Positions 1-11,110 of a stretch of DNA of 64,000 bases are shown in pieces. The position numbers were made by a program, and so were the translations under genes. Each line of letters begins with the position of its first letter. Position 1 is the stretch's first letter. The notes below the pieces were generated by a model. That model saw only the letters and a list, made by a program, of their open reading frames with translations. It ran no database searches and was not told the origin of the DNA. The stretch is from Agaricus subrufescens. Its lineage: Eukaryota; Basidiomycota; Agaricomycetes; Agaricales; Agaricaceae. The DNA lies in NCBI GenBank assembly GCA_029945375.1, contig JAQOTE010000027.1, positions 1 through 64,000 of the forward strand, in the 5' to 3' direction.

Positions 1-889
1 CGAATGCTTTGTTCGGTTGAAGAGGGTGATAATGACGAAAGGAAAAGGGATGTCTGGATGAATGTTTGATGAATACTAATGAAGAAGTGGAAAGAAAGAA
101 GACTCACAATAGTGTCATCTTCGGGGGGTTTCAAGCCTTGTGCCTCTGCATGTCCACCAAGGATCTTGTTTGCAACAGGATCATTCCGTCCATGATACCT
201 GTCTTGAATATTTTGATGCGCCAGCTCATTGTCCACAGGTTTTTCATGTCTATATGGACACTCCGTTCCACGATTACACTCCCCTTTCACGAAGAACGAA
301 CAAACGTGTGGCCTGTTCCTCTTATAGAAAGGGTCCGTCCTCGCAAGAGATTTCAACATATCTTTCCCAGCATTCGCACTCTGACTAACATCCAAACCCG
401 AACGGCCGCCACTTCCGTCTTGCTGCATTTTGGTTTCCATGACCTGCGCATAATATTCACGATTGATATCAGACGTCGGCGCTTCGTTTTTGAAGCCGAG
501 AGCAGTGTCCCGGACTTGTGTGGGGAGACCGTATTCGAGGTCGAGTAGACATGTTTGGCAAACGTTTTTGATTTTGGCGCAGGTTTGGCAGATGACGGTG
601 GTTTTGAAACGACCGCCTTGACCTGGATTCCAGCGGAAGACGGTGAAAGGACGGGCGCATGTACCACATGAGCGACCGTATTCTTGCTTTGACTGTGAAG
701 ATGTTAGAAACGGATGATGATGGCCAGGACTTTTGGTAGCATACCATGCGAACGAAGGGATTAGCACCGAGACCTGCAAACCATATAAGTCGGGTGAATA
801 ACTTCGAAAGGGCTGTACGCACATGTCTCGCAGAGAATGGGAAAGTCGCTCTGTTCCCAGCCAGCTTTGTTGAGATCAGCTTTCGGCAT
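1..889 (-). CDS. SLT11: Pre-mRNA splicing factor SLT11/ECM2 (RBM22-like), 5' part
   Basis: Spliceosomal RNA-binding protein of the Ecm2/RBM22 family, which contacts U6 snRNA in the NineTeen-complex-associated core. I read three exons on the minus strand: 889-823, 773-745 and 692-108, with introns GTGCGT...TTGCAG and GTATGC...CACAG; a third donor (GTGAGT) is at 107. The start [20 protein letters not shown] matches the family N terminus. The Cys-rich N-terminal zinc module is present ([32 protein letters not shown]), followed by LDLEYGLP and QVRD. A CCCH finger follows (C-x7-C-x5-C-x3-[20 protein letters not shown]). The RRM expected after this lies off the left edge. The gene is divergent from the MET8-like gene, with 81 bp between the two ATGs. 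Confidence 0.93.
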
Positions 890-970
890 GTTTGTGGCAG
901 GAAGAGGAGAGCGAGCTGACAAATTGAGTCCAATACTTTGCACAGCCACATATCGTCTACTTTCTTTCTA

Positions 971-1857
971 ATGCCTGCGCAAAAGGGTCGGGGCTCGCTC
1001 CTCATCGCTTGGCAGCTTGCCGGAAAACATGTCCTCATCATCGGAGGGGGCGAAATTGCCTCTCAAAGAGTAGACTCTGTCCTTGTCACCGACGCCCATA
1101 TCACTATCCTCTCGCCCTCCTCCGGTCTCTCCTTGTCACCGACGCCCATATCACTATCCTCTCGCCCTCCTCCGGTCTCAACCCACATACGCAAAAGCTT
1201 ATCACGGATAACCCAACCCAGATCACCCATCTCGACAAAACATACGATAACAACCCAGAGGAACTCGGTTTATTGAAGTATGACATGATACTCACCGCTC
1301 TGGACAATGTCGAACTCTCACGTTCGATATGCCAATACTGTCGTGATCACCGTATCCCTGTTAATGCCGCCGACATTCCAGACTTATGCGATTTCTACTT
1401 TGGCTCACAAATCCGTGACGGCCCTTTGCAAATCATGGTCTCTACAAACGGTAATGGTCCCAGGTTGGCTAATCTGGTGAGGAAGAAGATTGTAAAAGCA
1501 TTGTCTGGAAACGAAGGTGCTGCTATCAAGAAAGTTGGGAAACTGAGGGCTAAACTGAAAGAGCGTGCGCCAGGAGTAGGAGGGGAAGTCGGAAAGAGGA
1601 GGATGACATGGATGACAAAGTTGTGCAATGAGTGGGACATGGATGAACTTGGAAATCTGGACAACAAATCTATAATCAAGTTATTAGATGAGGGCTGGGA
1701 GAAAAATCATGTCCCTCCTCCGCATGCTCTGGGCATCAAATCCCCCGCCAAACCGCCAGCTTCTCCAATATTAATGAACTCTATTTTGCCCAGCCTGATT
1801 GGCTTCGCAGCAGGAGTCGCCCTTTCTGCAGCATGTGTATGCCTACGGAAGAAATAA
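971..1857 (+). CDS. MET8: MET8-like sirohaem synthase (precorrin-2 dehydrogenase/ferrochelatase), frame broken
   Basis: Bifunctional NAD-dependent precorrin-2 dehydrogenase/sirohydrochlorin ferrochelatase, which makes sirohaem for sulfite reductase. The ATG at 971 opens MPAQKGRGSLLIAWQLAGK, followed by the nucleotide-binding motif IIGGGEIASQRV. After the frame break the product resumes with LLKYDMILTALDNVELSRSI, the conserved NAADIPDLCDFYFGSQI (equivalent of the yeast Met8 catalytic-Asp region) and NGNGPRLANLVRKKI. A hydrophobic C-terminal segment ends in a CLRKK tail and may be a membrane anchor. A perfect 50-bp tandem duplication (1080-1179) shifts the frame by 2, so no single ATG-started ORF covers the gene as sequenced. 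It is either a real null allele or a sequence/assembly artefact. It ends 24 bp from the convergent RCL1 stop. Confidence 0.88.
1080..1179. repeat. Perfect 2 x 50-bp tandem duplication in the MET8-like gene
   Basis: The 50-bp unit at 1080-1129 is repeated exactly at 1130-1179. Removing one copy joins the two open frames (..SVLVTDAHITILSPSSGL.. then NPHTQKLITDN). The unit has no AG dinucleotide, so the extra copy cannot be removed by a canonical intron ending inside it. Confidence 0.97.
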
Positions 1858-1881
1858 ATAAACTATCTCAAGTACCGAACG

Positions 1882-3271
1882 CTATGCAAGCGTCCGGTTC
1901 GCGTTGATATATCCAGTCCCATAGCAGGAATACGAAAGCTGAGCACACTCTGGATCGTTTGGGTCCGCAGGTACCACTTTGAAAGAAGTCCCGAAGAAAC
2001 TTCGTACATCTCGCAAGAATTGCACCCTGAATGCGTGAACGTTAGTGCGACAGATAACTTGTAAAATACGGTATGGTTTACGTTTTGGCTGTCGGTTCAC
2101 CCATCACGCAACGCCCCACGTCCTCACTTCCTAGCACCATCATGACCAGCACCAACGTTTGGTGTCGCCGATCCACACACCCACCTCTGTTGATTTCAGA
2201 AAGAAGCGCGCGTGTCGCTTTCAGACCAATGTCTTCCGGAGCAATACCAGCTTGCGAGATAGCCTCAGCGCAATGTATAGCTCCTGTCGTAGACTCTGCT
2301 AGGAGACTGAGGGCATAGCCAGGCGACCTTACAAGGATATCAGGTTCTATGTCTGTAATAAAAACACTGAGACCTACTTTCCACTCTCGTCACCCTTGTA
2401 AACATCAGAATAGAGGTAGATATCGGGAATATATCTATTCAGCACCGATCTTGATGCCTCGATCATGCGGTTGGAAAATTGAGGGTTGACACGAACAGCA
2501 TGTCTGAAAGAGATATATGAATCATTTCGCGACGAGAGTGGGTTCAACTCACGAGACGCCTCGTATTCGTTTGATCTTTCCTTGATCAACAAAGTTGAGG
2601 GTTTTCACCTGTTTGACAGTAGGACACAAAAATTGCACTTCACCACCACCGCCTGGGGCGGCACCGCGTTTTTTGATTCGCAATTCAAGACCGTCTGAGA
2701 GACCGAATAATTGTAGATGAGGGAGAGTGACAGTGCGTAGGAGGTCAACCTTTTGTTATTTAGAGTAGTTTCGAGTAGTTAGACGAGGAACGTACTGAAA
2801 GGTCATTCTCATCGGTCGTGATACCAGTCAATGTAAGGTTCAAGGCTTTTTTAGAAAAGGGAGCAATCATGACGATAGGTTCTAGAAAATATCCGACGGA
2901 ACGGGAGAGAGGGCATTCGTGGACCACTGGCCCGCCAGAGATGACTCCTGGCCTGAGGAGGAGTGCAGTACCTGTAAAACGGTTGTTTCAGACGCGCATT
3001 ATACTTCCGAATGTGTGCGTACCTGTGACAGAGATTTCTATTACAGTGCCGTTAGTGACTCGTTCTAACAGTCTAAGAAGACTAATCTCATAGTCTAGAA
3101 GGGTTGAGCAGGGCGAATCGAGGCAGAAGGTGTAGGCAGACCTCGAAGGCCGGGGTTTTTATCGTCTGGACGTATCTTGTCTATCTTGACATGTTTTCCG
3201 CTGAGAATGGAGAGGACGAGGCGGTGTCTGAGGTGCTGGTGGCCACTGAAGGTGAGGAGAGACGACGACAT
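1882..3271 (-). CDS. RCL1: RNA 3'-terminal phosphate cyclase-like protein RCL1
   Basis: RCL1 acts in the U3 snoRNP/90S pre-ribosome with the GTPase Bms1 and is needed for early 18S rRNA processing. The start ATG is at 3271 (MSSSLLTFSGHQHLRHRLV, then LSGKHVKIDKIRPDD, NPGLR). An intron GTCTGC...TTCTAG leads into DYEISLLRLLERVTNGTVIE. Later exons give GPVVHECPLSRSVGYFLEP, RVNPQFSNRMIEASRSVLNR, YIPDIYLYSDVYKGDESGK, ALSLLAESTTGAIHCAEA, and the C-terminal CRTNVHAFRVQFLRDVRSFF ending YINANRTLA. The motifs are those of the Rcl1 branch rather than active cyclases. At least four short introns are implied. It is convergent with the MET8-like gene and divergent from UBA3, whose ATG is 93 bp away. Confidence 0.92.
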
Positions 3272-3364
3272 GGATCAAATTTGATTATTTTTTTTTGCAT
3301 TGAATGAATTCCCATGGCAATTAAGTGTGTACGCGATCCGATCAGCTCTCAATCACACACACCC

Positions 3365-5027
3365 ATGGCTCATCTCGCAAATGGTTTCGCTGCCCCAGAC
3401 TGGCCCGGGCGCTACTTCCACATAGACCAGGTCCTTGATAAGCCGGGTCCACGTACAGTACCAGAATTTGTTTCCGGTTCCGAGGCTTGTTCCGCCTTCC
3501 CGCCTCTCGTTCATCTGTCTCAACAATGTCCATAGGTGAAATCAGTTCTGCGCGAAAAGATCAAGATCTTGGTTATCGGAGCGGGGGGTCTGGGATGTGA
3601 AATACTTGCCAATCTTGCCTTGACAGGCTTTAAGGACATCCATGTCATTGACATGGACACCATTGATATAAGTAACCTGAATCGGCAGTTCCTCTTCAGG
3701 TATGTGCGGACTAGCTTATCGCTCCTGGCATGTTTTCATTCTGTAGACCCAAGGACGTTGGCAAGTCCAAGGCGGTCGTCGCTGCCGAATTTATCATGAA
3801 AAGAGTTCCTGGTGTCAACGTCACTCCGTACGTGCTGTTGCACGCCTATAAGTAATCAAGTCCACCCTCAACCCTCTCTAGTTACTTTGGAAAGATACAA
3901 GACAAGGGAGACGACTATTACATGCAATTCAGCCTCGTGATATGTGGATTAGATTCTGTAGAAGCCCGACGGTGGATCAACGCCACTATTCTCAATCTCG
4001 TCGATTATGACAACCCAGATAGCATCAAGCCTTTGATCGACGGTGGAACAGAAGGCAAGTTACATGCAAAGAGCTGTCAGACAGACTTGTTAACTACCAA
4101 TCTTCGTAGGATTCAAAGGCCAAGCGCGCGTTATCATTCCGACGCAATCCTCGTGCTATGAATGTTCTTTAGATATGCTCAACAAACAAACCGCGTTTCC
4201 CATCTGTACTATCGCTAATACCCCGCGTTTACCTGAACACTGCATAGAATGGGCCTCCGTTCTAGAGTGGCCTCGTGTTTATGGAGGTATGGCTGAATGT
4301 ATACGGGTGTCTAATACAATGCTCATACAAAAGTTCTCAGATAAGAAAATGGACACAGACGACCCAGAGCATATCTCTTGGTTATATAAAGTTGCGGCAG
4401 CAAGGGCTCAGGAATTCAACATCGAAGGCGTAACATGGTCGCTTACTCAAGGCGTCGTCAAAAATATTATACCATCCATTGCGTCCACCAATGCTATCAT
4501 CGCAGGTTTGTCCATATTCATTCAAGTCGTTCTGAGGGACTGACCAAATGTTACCAGCCGCATGTTGCAACGAGGCATTCAAAATTGCCACGAGTGCCGC
4601 TCCCTATCTCGACAACTACTTCATGCTTATCGGCACTGATGGTGTCTATTCATACACATGGCCATACGAGAAACGACCTGATTGCCCCGTGTGCGGCGGA
4701 GAAGCATATGACATGGTCATTAGTCGTGATATGACAGTCGAAGAACTCATTGAGAAATTGGGCGAGGAACAAAAATAGTTCGTAGCATTACGTGCTTCTG
4801 CCTCGTCCGTACCTTTTACTGACGATTCTGATAGTCGAGTCAAGAAACCTTCACTGTCATTTGGAAGCAAACAGCTGTATTTCCAGGCGCCACCTCAACT
4901 GGAAGAGCTTACTAGGCCAAATTTAGAGAAGAAGGTATCGGAATTAGTTACAGAGGGGGGAGAAGTGATGGTCACTGCTAGTTCTCTTCCTTTCAATCTT
5001 TCTCTTCTCATCACCTATAGGGATTGA
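3365..5027 (+). CDS. UBA3: NEDD8-activating enzyme E1 catalytic subunit UBA3
   Basis: Catalytic half of the heterodimeric NEDD8 (Rub1) E1 (with ULA1/APPBP1). It adenylates NEDD8 and passes it to Ubc12 for cullin modification. I start at ATG 3365 ([20 protein letters not shown], then DQVLDKPGP); an in-frame ATG at 3314 is possible. The adenylation core follows: [60 protein letters not shown]. The catalytic cysteine lies in [19 protein letters not shown], and the zinc cysteines in CYEC and [24 protein letters not shown] and a ubiquitin-fold-like C terminus ([11 protein letters not shown].. [10 protein letters not shown]) complete it. About six introns of 45-65 bp; the first donor, near 3465-3490, is ambiguous. 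It ends 71 bp from the convergent NPRL2 stop. Confidence 0.93.
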
Positions 5028-5098
5028 TATTGCTTTCACCTGTCTGTTTTTGCATGTTCTCAGTCGATTTCATTTCAAGACGATGTGACCAACAATTG

Positions 5099-7798
5099 TT
5101 ATCGATAAATAATTACTACTCGACAATCTTCACTTCCGATGTCGCTGCCTCCAATCAGCTCTAGCCATTTCTCCAGTAATGGCCAACCGACTTCAAACAT
5201 TGTACATAGTTCGTCAGTGTGATGTTCACCATCGAGCAATGGCATTAGTTGTGGTGGATATTCGAGCCCACCTCCGAGTGTACTACTACCTCTTCCTTGC
5301 AATGGTTGAGCACCACTTCCACCGCCACTCGCGACGGTACTATTCCCACTTCCACCACCACCGCCACCACCGCCACCACCGCCTGATCCTCCAGAACCTA
5401 GTGGAACCTGCCCTAATTGCATTGCAGAAGGTGACCTTGAAATTCGAGGTCTAGGAGGAATGGCTAACGTACTGTTAGACATAATAGGTGAAGGAGGGGG
5501 AGCTGGTGCGTTTGAAGATTGTATTCTTTCACGGCGACGCGGGAGAGTTTGAGAATGATGCGCCGTGGTTGTCGTTACTGGATTATTGTGCATGTGATGG
5601 TGAATGCTGTGAGGATTATGAGGTGATCCGGATACCAGTGCAGCTCCAGGACCGATTCCCATAACTGCTGATGAACCGGAAGCAGATGGTCCGTGTCCAT
5701 GCCCATGGGGGGCTGTGGCTGTCATCGTAGGGGTGACTGTTCCACTTCCATTGTTGTTGTTATTCTGTCCTCCGCTAGTGCCGATCATTGGTGTGGTGTG
5801 TGTAGGTGGAGTTGAAGATATAGAAAATTCACTAGACTGTGAATAGAGTAAATCTCGAGGCTGGTGATGAAAAGGTATCCATGAATTTCGGGGACTCGCA
5901 AATCCTCCACCAGGATTACCAGATTGAGCGGCGGCGGCGGCAGCAGCAGCAGTCTTATCACGACTACGAAGTTGTTCGAGAACTCGTTCTGCGGTACTGG
6001 GTCGACGTGGGCGTTGTACAGAAGAAAGTGCCGAGATAGCTGAGACTGGATGCGAATCTGCAGTTGAACGCGCATTCCCCTGTGCATTGGCGTGTTCCGA
6101 ACCGGGGAATGTAATTGTCGATGCCGCAGCCGTTTGCGGTCTCGCGGTAGCCCGTAACGTCTGGAAATTGTTCACATTCGGGTCGCCAGAGGCGATGTTG
6201 ACTTGTGATGGAGTGAGCGAATATCGGAGTGCTATATCACTCAGGCTTTGCCCTCTTTTCCGAGGGAGTGTATTTGAGAGACTGAAGGAAGTGTTGATAC
6301 TGGTCGGCGGTTGGAATTTTTGTGATTGATGGGAAATTTCGGGGGCAATGTAGACTGGCCAACGATGTACACGTCTCAAGAATCCTTTGATAACACCAAA
6401 ACTTGTAAAACGTCGGACATCGATACCTAATTTTGCGACTTCATATTCTTCCTGCCACTCGTGTACTGTCTTGCCTGGTTTCAGCCGTGAGTATAGATGG
6501 AGTAATTTAGGCCAATCGGGGATGGGTTCTCCTGTTGTAGAAATGAGCTATGTCGAGAAGAGAACTATTAGGGGTTTAACCTTGCTTGGTTACATATGGT
6601 CCACACTCTTCCTCGACATGTATCTCGTCGGCGAGCCATTGTATGTTCTTGCGTAAAGTATACATGTTTGAGTATTGGAATATATCGACGGTCATGATCA
6701 CTTGATGATAACTGAGAAAAACATATGAATAGTATGAACGTTTCGCGAATCAAAAGATAACGCACAGTAAATGTGATATAGCCTGTCGCGTGAGTTTGAT
6801 ATCACAATCCGCGAGGTGAGCGATACGGCTAACATGATTGATGCCGTCTATGAATTTGCAAATCTTGATATTATAAGAACAAATGAAAGATAAAACAGAG
6901 AATATCAACCGACCTTGGCCATGGTCAGATCCCAATTATCATCAATACGTTTGGTGAGGTTGATCAGAGCGATGGGGACGAGCCAATCGTGAACGGGAGG
7001 AGGGTTTGGATAAAATGGAAATATCTTGAGTTCTATTGAATTGAATCGGTCTATGGAAATAGAGGTCTCTGCAAACGAGTTGAGATCCTCGTAGAGCTGC
7101 TCCAAGATGGCATGTATAGGGGTAGACTTGGAAGGCATTGAAAGGAAGCGGGATTCCTCCTAAGCAAGAGTTCAAGAGATGAGCATACAAAACGGACAAG
7201 GACGCACCTCACATGTTGTCAACACTCTGCTGACTTTGCGAACGATGGGCTCATAACAGCTGAGATCGGCGCCCCTCTCGAACACAAAGCAGATATTGTA
7301 GCGGAAATAGTTACGCTCGTACTGTCTGCCCTTTAATGCGACAGGAAGGCCTATGATGCGATAATTCTTGACAGAGCAGACGACAAGACGCCCACAAAGA
7401 GCACTATGGGGAATGATGTACTTGTGGACATCATCAAAGCTGAAGAGTGCACGCTGTGCAGAAGCTGGGGGAGTGTTTGGGGACGAGAGGGTCCGTGGAG
7501 GTGTCCGAAGCTCATCGGGGGACAAAATAGGTTCAGAAGTCTCGTGGCTGTTGCTCGTCGTCGGAGAGAGCTGAAGGCCGAAAGCCTGGATCTCGGGAGG
7601 GGTGTACTCTGAGGAGGGAGTAGACGGGATCGAGAGGGTGCTCAGGGGGGTGGCGACGGGCGTAGAGGAGACGATGAGGCCCTCGGGGACCTGGTAGACG
7701 ATCTTGGGGCCCTGCTTGACGTCGAAGACGGCGTAGAAGACGGACTGGATGTGCGGGAGAAGCGAGTCTGGCACTGGGTGGGAGACGACGCGGGCCAT
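5099..7798 (-). CDS. NPR2: Nitrogen permease regulator 2 homologue (NPR2/NPRL2)
   Basis: Subunit of the SEACIT/GATOR1 complex, the GTPase-activating complex that restrains TORC1 during amino-acid or nitrogen limitation. The start ATG at 7798 gives MARVVSHPVPDSLLPHIQSV followed by FYAVFDVKQGPKIVYQVPEG, the conserved N-terminal longin-like region. Later exons contain FSFDDVHKYIIPHSALCGRL, RNYFRYNICFVFERG, IHAILEQLYEDLNSF, QVIMTVDIFQYSNMYTLRKN and FGVIKGFLRRVHRWPVYI. The C-terminal exon has a long insertion of low complexity (poly-Ala, Asn and His runs, a run of about 11 Gly near 5,350), then the family-typical LDGEHHTDELC and FEVGWPLLEKWL. Introns are short. The start codon overlaps the OGG1 start codon on the opposite strand. 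Confidence 0.92.
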
Positions 7799-7799
7799 G
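7796..7799. other. Shared start palindrome CATG of NPRL2 (-) and OGG1 (+)
   Basis: CATG at 7796-7799 contains the NPRL2 ATG on the minus strand (7798-7796) and the OGG1 ATG on the plus strand (7797-7799). Both starts fit their families' N termini. If both are used, each promoter and 5' UTR must lie inside the other gene's coding sequence. Confidence 0.7.
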
Positions 7800-9134
7800 T
7801 TCCGTTCTCTCCACTGCCCCGCACCGCAGCTCGCGCTCGCCTCTGTCCTCAGGTCCGGCCAGTCCTTCCGCTGGTCCATCCTCCCTCTCCCGGAAGACGA
7901 CGCCTCGGGCGCGTCCCACGAGTACAGACTCTGCCTCAGAGACCGCGTCGTCTGCCTCCGCCAGGCCGCGGACACCCTCTACTACAGCAGCGCATACCCA
8001 GACCCGCAGCCTGCACCAGCCCAGCTCTCCATAGGCGACGCGCAGACTCTCGCGTGGATCAGGGACTATTTCCAACTCGACATCGATCTTGCGCTTCTCT
8101 ACGACCAATGGGCTGCACGCGACACTGCGTTTGCTGAAATTCGAGGCCGATTTCCTGGAATACGGATTCTCAGGCAAGACCCATGGGAGAACGTCGTTTC
8201 GTTTGTCGCTTTCTCTCTCTCTCGGACACTGTCTTTTCTTATGTTCTATCAGCTTCATATGCTCGTCTAATAACAATATCTCCCGTATAACCAAAATGGT
8301 CCAAGGCCTTTGCAACCATTTTTCGCCCGCGCTCTTACATCTCCCCGACCCAAATAATCCAGACCAGCTCCTCCCCTACCATCCTTTCCCTGCACCTTCA
8401 ATACTGTCTCGGTCGGATGTCTCTGCAACTCTACGTGGCTTAGGGTTTGGTTATCGAGCAGACTTCATTCAGAAATCTGCGAAATTCCTAGTCGACAATC
8501 ATGGCTCCAACACACTCCCAGATGATCCGAGTGAGGACGCTGAAAGATGGCTGCACAGTCTCCGCAACATAACTACCTCCGAGGCGAGAGAAGAACTACT
8601 CAAGTTGATGGGCGTTGGACGGAAAGTTGCCGATTGCATTTTGTTAATGAGTCTGGACAAGGTATAATCATCTTTCTCGCCGTTGCCTTTGTTCCTGAAT
8701 GAAAGGTCTCCAGAAAGAAGTTGTTCCCGTTGATACCCATGTGCACCAAATTGCTGCCAAGTATTACGGTATGAAACGCTGGAGTTCAGGCAAGATGACC
8801 ATGACTCCCAAGCTTTATGAAGAAGTCAATACCAAACTTGTCTCTGTATGGGGAGATTATGCTGGTTGGGCTCATTCCGTAGGTTCCTCTACCAAGCTTT
8901 CTCTCTATGTACGATCTAAGTCTGCTGAAGGTGATGTTCACCGCGGACCTCAAATCGTTTGCGGATCACAATGCCACACCTTCCTCGAGTCCACAAAAAA
9001 AGTCGTCAACCCCAAAACGAAAACGAGAGGATCGACTGAAGGACGATGAAATATTGCCAACACCTCCGCTGACACCAGAAGTAGAGGCTGGTTCTTTGGC
9101 TGAGCGGATCAAGAGGAGAAGAGGCGCGAAATAA
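7797..9134 (+). CDS. OGG1: 8-oxoguanine DNA glycosylase/AP lyase OGG1
   Basis: Bifunctional base-excision repair glycosylase of the HhH-GPD superfamily, removing 8-oxoG opposite C. The start MFRSLHCPAPQLALASVLRS is followed by GQSFRW, the OGG N-domain signature. Intron 1 (GTTTGT...ATCAG) joins DPWENVVS to FICSSNNNISRITKMVQGLC. The helix-hairpin-helix LMGVGRKVADCILLMSLDK contains the catalytic Lys (K of GRKVADC). After an intron, KEVVPVDTHVHQIAAKYYG supplies the catalytic Asp. The last exon (MFTADLKSFADH..) ends in a basic, Ser/Pro-rich tail with KKSSTPKRKRED and KRRRGAK, probable nuclear localisation signals. Four exons are read. Length is normal for fungal OGG1. Confidence 0.94.
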
Positions 9135-9306
9135 GGTACTAACGAGTACTAACGAGGATTCGTACGAAGAAATATCGATGTCCCCTATGGCACAGCCACC
9201 ATCTAGTCTATTCCCAGTTGAATATAAGCAACTTCACTCGTCGAGGATCCATATCTGTGACGGCAGAACAGCCCGACAAAACCTCATTGACATTCTTCGT
9301 GCACTG

Positions 9307-10450
9307 ATGTCCGATGTGTCCCTAACCGAACTGTACACCCGCTACCTCCATACTCAACCAAGCCTGTCAACTTGCCCACCATCGACGATAGAGCTCAAGT
9401 GCGTTTAGACATACTGCACTAGTCAAATCTTGGTTATTCTCGGACTTCGTTTTGAAAAGGATCTTGTACAGTCAGCGCTTCGAGACTTGAACGGAGTGCA
9501 TAACAGGGTACGCGATTTATCTCTTTTCAGTCGAAACACGAAAATTTGGATGGTATTTCGACGAGGAATCTGGATTATCTGCCGTTACTTTGTGTTCTTG
9601 CTGAAGGCGAGAATCGAGCTCGGATGACGGAGAGGAGTGACAGGATGGATACTCTTACTCGAGTTATCGTAATGTCCCTTTCCTTTCTCCCATTCCCTAG
9701 TTCTTGGCGAGTCTGATACATCTTTACTTATCTTTTTCACGGCAATAGGGCTTTTAACAGGCGTTTACGCATTATTTATAAATTTATGGTATCATCCCGG
9801 AAGATGAGAGGACGTCGTATGCAACGAGAGTATCTACCCTTGGCAATTCTTCGAAATGAAGAGAAGCGAAAGTGAATCAATATAAAGATCGAACTCAAGT
9901 GTGCATTAGTCTTCTCTTTTTTTCTAAAGCTGCTCAATGTCTTGTTGTATTTCATCTTTCAGGTCTTACACAAACAACGAAATCAAAATACCATTACTAT
10001 TGCTTCAAGCACAGAAGCCGACTTTGACTTAGTTTCCTCTCTCCTTCCTATCATTTCCACCACCACTTCATCTTCACCGGAAGGAGAAGAATTAGACTCG
10101 AACACAGATGAAATGCTTCGTTCGTCCAGTACACTCCTTCGCACGTTCTACGCCTAAACTGAATCCCAGCTCGAGTCTATGGAACAAGAGCTCGAACTCT
10201 TGCAAAATGCGCCTCCAACTTCCGCCCCTTCCAACCCACAATCTTCTTCATCAATTTTGATACACGAACGAAAAATACAAATGCTCAAAGTCGATGGCCG
10301 GATGCCAAAGGTCCTTTATTGGATCCACGCAGTCGAGTAAGTCGATTTTTTTTCTAATCATGAACTCTGTTGATCGTTTTTTCTTTTCTTCAATAAAGGC
10401 ACTAAAACCTTTCATGATTTTATCGTCTGATGCGGCAGAATCACTCTATT
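9307..10450 (+). pseudogene. TAP42: Decayed TAP42/IGBP1-like gene (PP2A regulator)
   Basis: TAP42 homologues bind PP2A-type phosphatase catalytic subunits downstream of TORC1. Recognisable pieces, in order and in different frames: MSDVSLTELYTRYLHTQ (ATG 9307), NLPTIDDRAQ, an intron (GTGCGT..AAAAG), DLVQSALRDLNGVHNRVRDL, NLDGISTRNLDYLPLLCVLA, ENRARMTERSDRM, IIPEDERTSYATRV, ESQLESMEQELELLQNAPP, HERKIQMLK, KGPLLDPRSR and LKPFMIL. At least three single-base frame breaks and two in-frame stops (TGA after ..GNSSK near 9867; TAA after ..LLRTFYA near 10155) interrupt it. The usual C-terminal end of TAP42 is missing: about 10,445 the sequence changes into a WD-like exon. Since TAP42 is essential in yeast, another copy is probably present. 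Some breaks could be sequence errors, but the stops could not all be. Confidence 0.72.
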
Positions 10451-10460
10451 TATTTTCTAG

Positions 10461-10789
10461 CGAGTTCGTCTGCACAAGAAGGACGTATATATTTGCCACC
10501 ACCCTTTATCGTGTCGTTATGTATTGCCTCGAATGGCATCATTGCGGCAGGTACACCAGATGGGAAACTCTGGCTCGGCTTTGGAGGTCAAAAACGTCTT
10601 CTGCGTCTAAGAGCAAAAAGAAACTAAGGTGGGGTGGTTTGGCTTTAGAGCAGGCATCAGTCGTTTTGGTTGCTGAAGCACCTATAGTCGTTGTGTAAGT
10701 CAATCTTTCCTTCTGACTCTTACACTGTCTTATTATCGTGAATGATGACGAGTTATATAGTGCTTTTCAGTCCTACGCGGGTGACACTT
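10461..10789 (+). pseudogene. 3' part of a WD-repeat-like gene, interrupted by the transposon nest
   Basis: An acceptor (TTCTAG) at about 10460 opens an exon with PPPFIVSLCIASNGIIAAGT and PDGKLWLGFGGQ, which look like a WD-repeat blade. A one-base break near an A run (about 10591) is needed to reach KLRWGGLALEQASVVLVAEA. An intron (GTAAGT...TTTCAG, about 10695-10770) then leads to PTRVTL, where element A is inserted at codon CTT. The 5' half of the gene is absent and directly abuts the TAP42-like remnant. The last codons reappear at 61407. Family assignment is by motif feel only. Confidence 0.5.
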
Positions 10790-10989
10790 TGTAACGAGAG
10801 AGGTAACTGTCACGTTACACGGTGAAGACCTTTCAGACGGAGGACTCGACAGGGATAACTATCGGGTTAAGAAAAGTCTGGCTAATACAAATAGTCAAAG
10901 GGGGTTTATATACGTCCATACTATTTGTCTAGCCCGTGTAAAGAGAAACAAATAACAAACATCGGATAGTGACATAGCCGGTCGCTACA
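10790..10989 (-). repeat. Element A 3' LTR (200 bp)
   Basis: TGTAACGAGAG...GGTCGCTACA in plus orientation. It matches 61207-61406 except AAAG/AAAA near 10961. A purine-rich stretch abuts it on the inside (minus-strand GCTTTGGAGGGCGTA, 10990-11004), as expected for a polypurine tract. It looks like a solo LTR locally, but its 5-bp flank pairs with that of the right LTR. Confidence 0.93.
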
Positions 10990-11110
10990 TACGCCCTCCA
11001 AAGCTCTGGAGAAGAGCATTTTAGTTAAAAGGAAAAATAAAAGGTAAGAGCAGAATGAAGAATGAAGTGATTTAAGGATTAAATCCAACTACGACCTATA
11101 ACAAAGATCA

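Noticed and set aside
1080..1179. Tandem duplication acting as a new intron
   Set aside because: The unit contains no AG, so no acceptor exists within it to splice out exactly one copy.
9178..9306. Upstream extension of the TAP42-like frame from ATG 9178
   Set aside because: TAP42 proteins begin near MSDVSLTELYTR; the extension has no family similarity that I recognise.
10790..10989. Solo LTR in the WD-like gene
   Set aside because: Its left flank CACTT matches the right flank of the LTR at 61207-61406, not its own right flank, so the two are the ends of one element.
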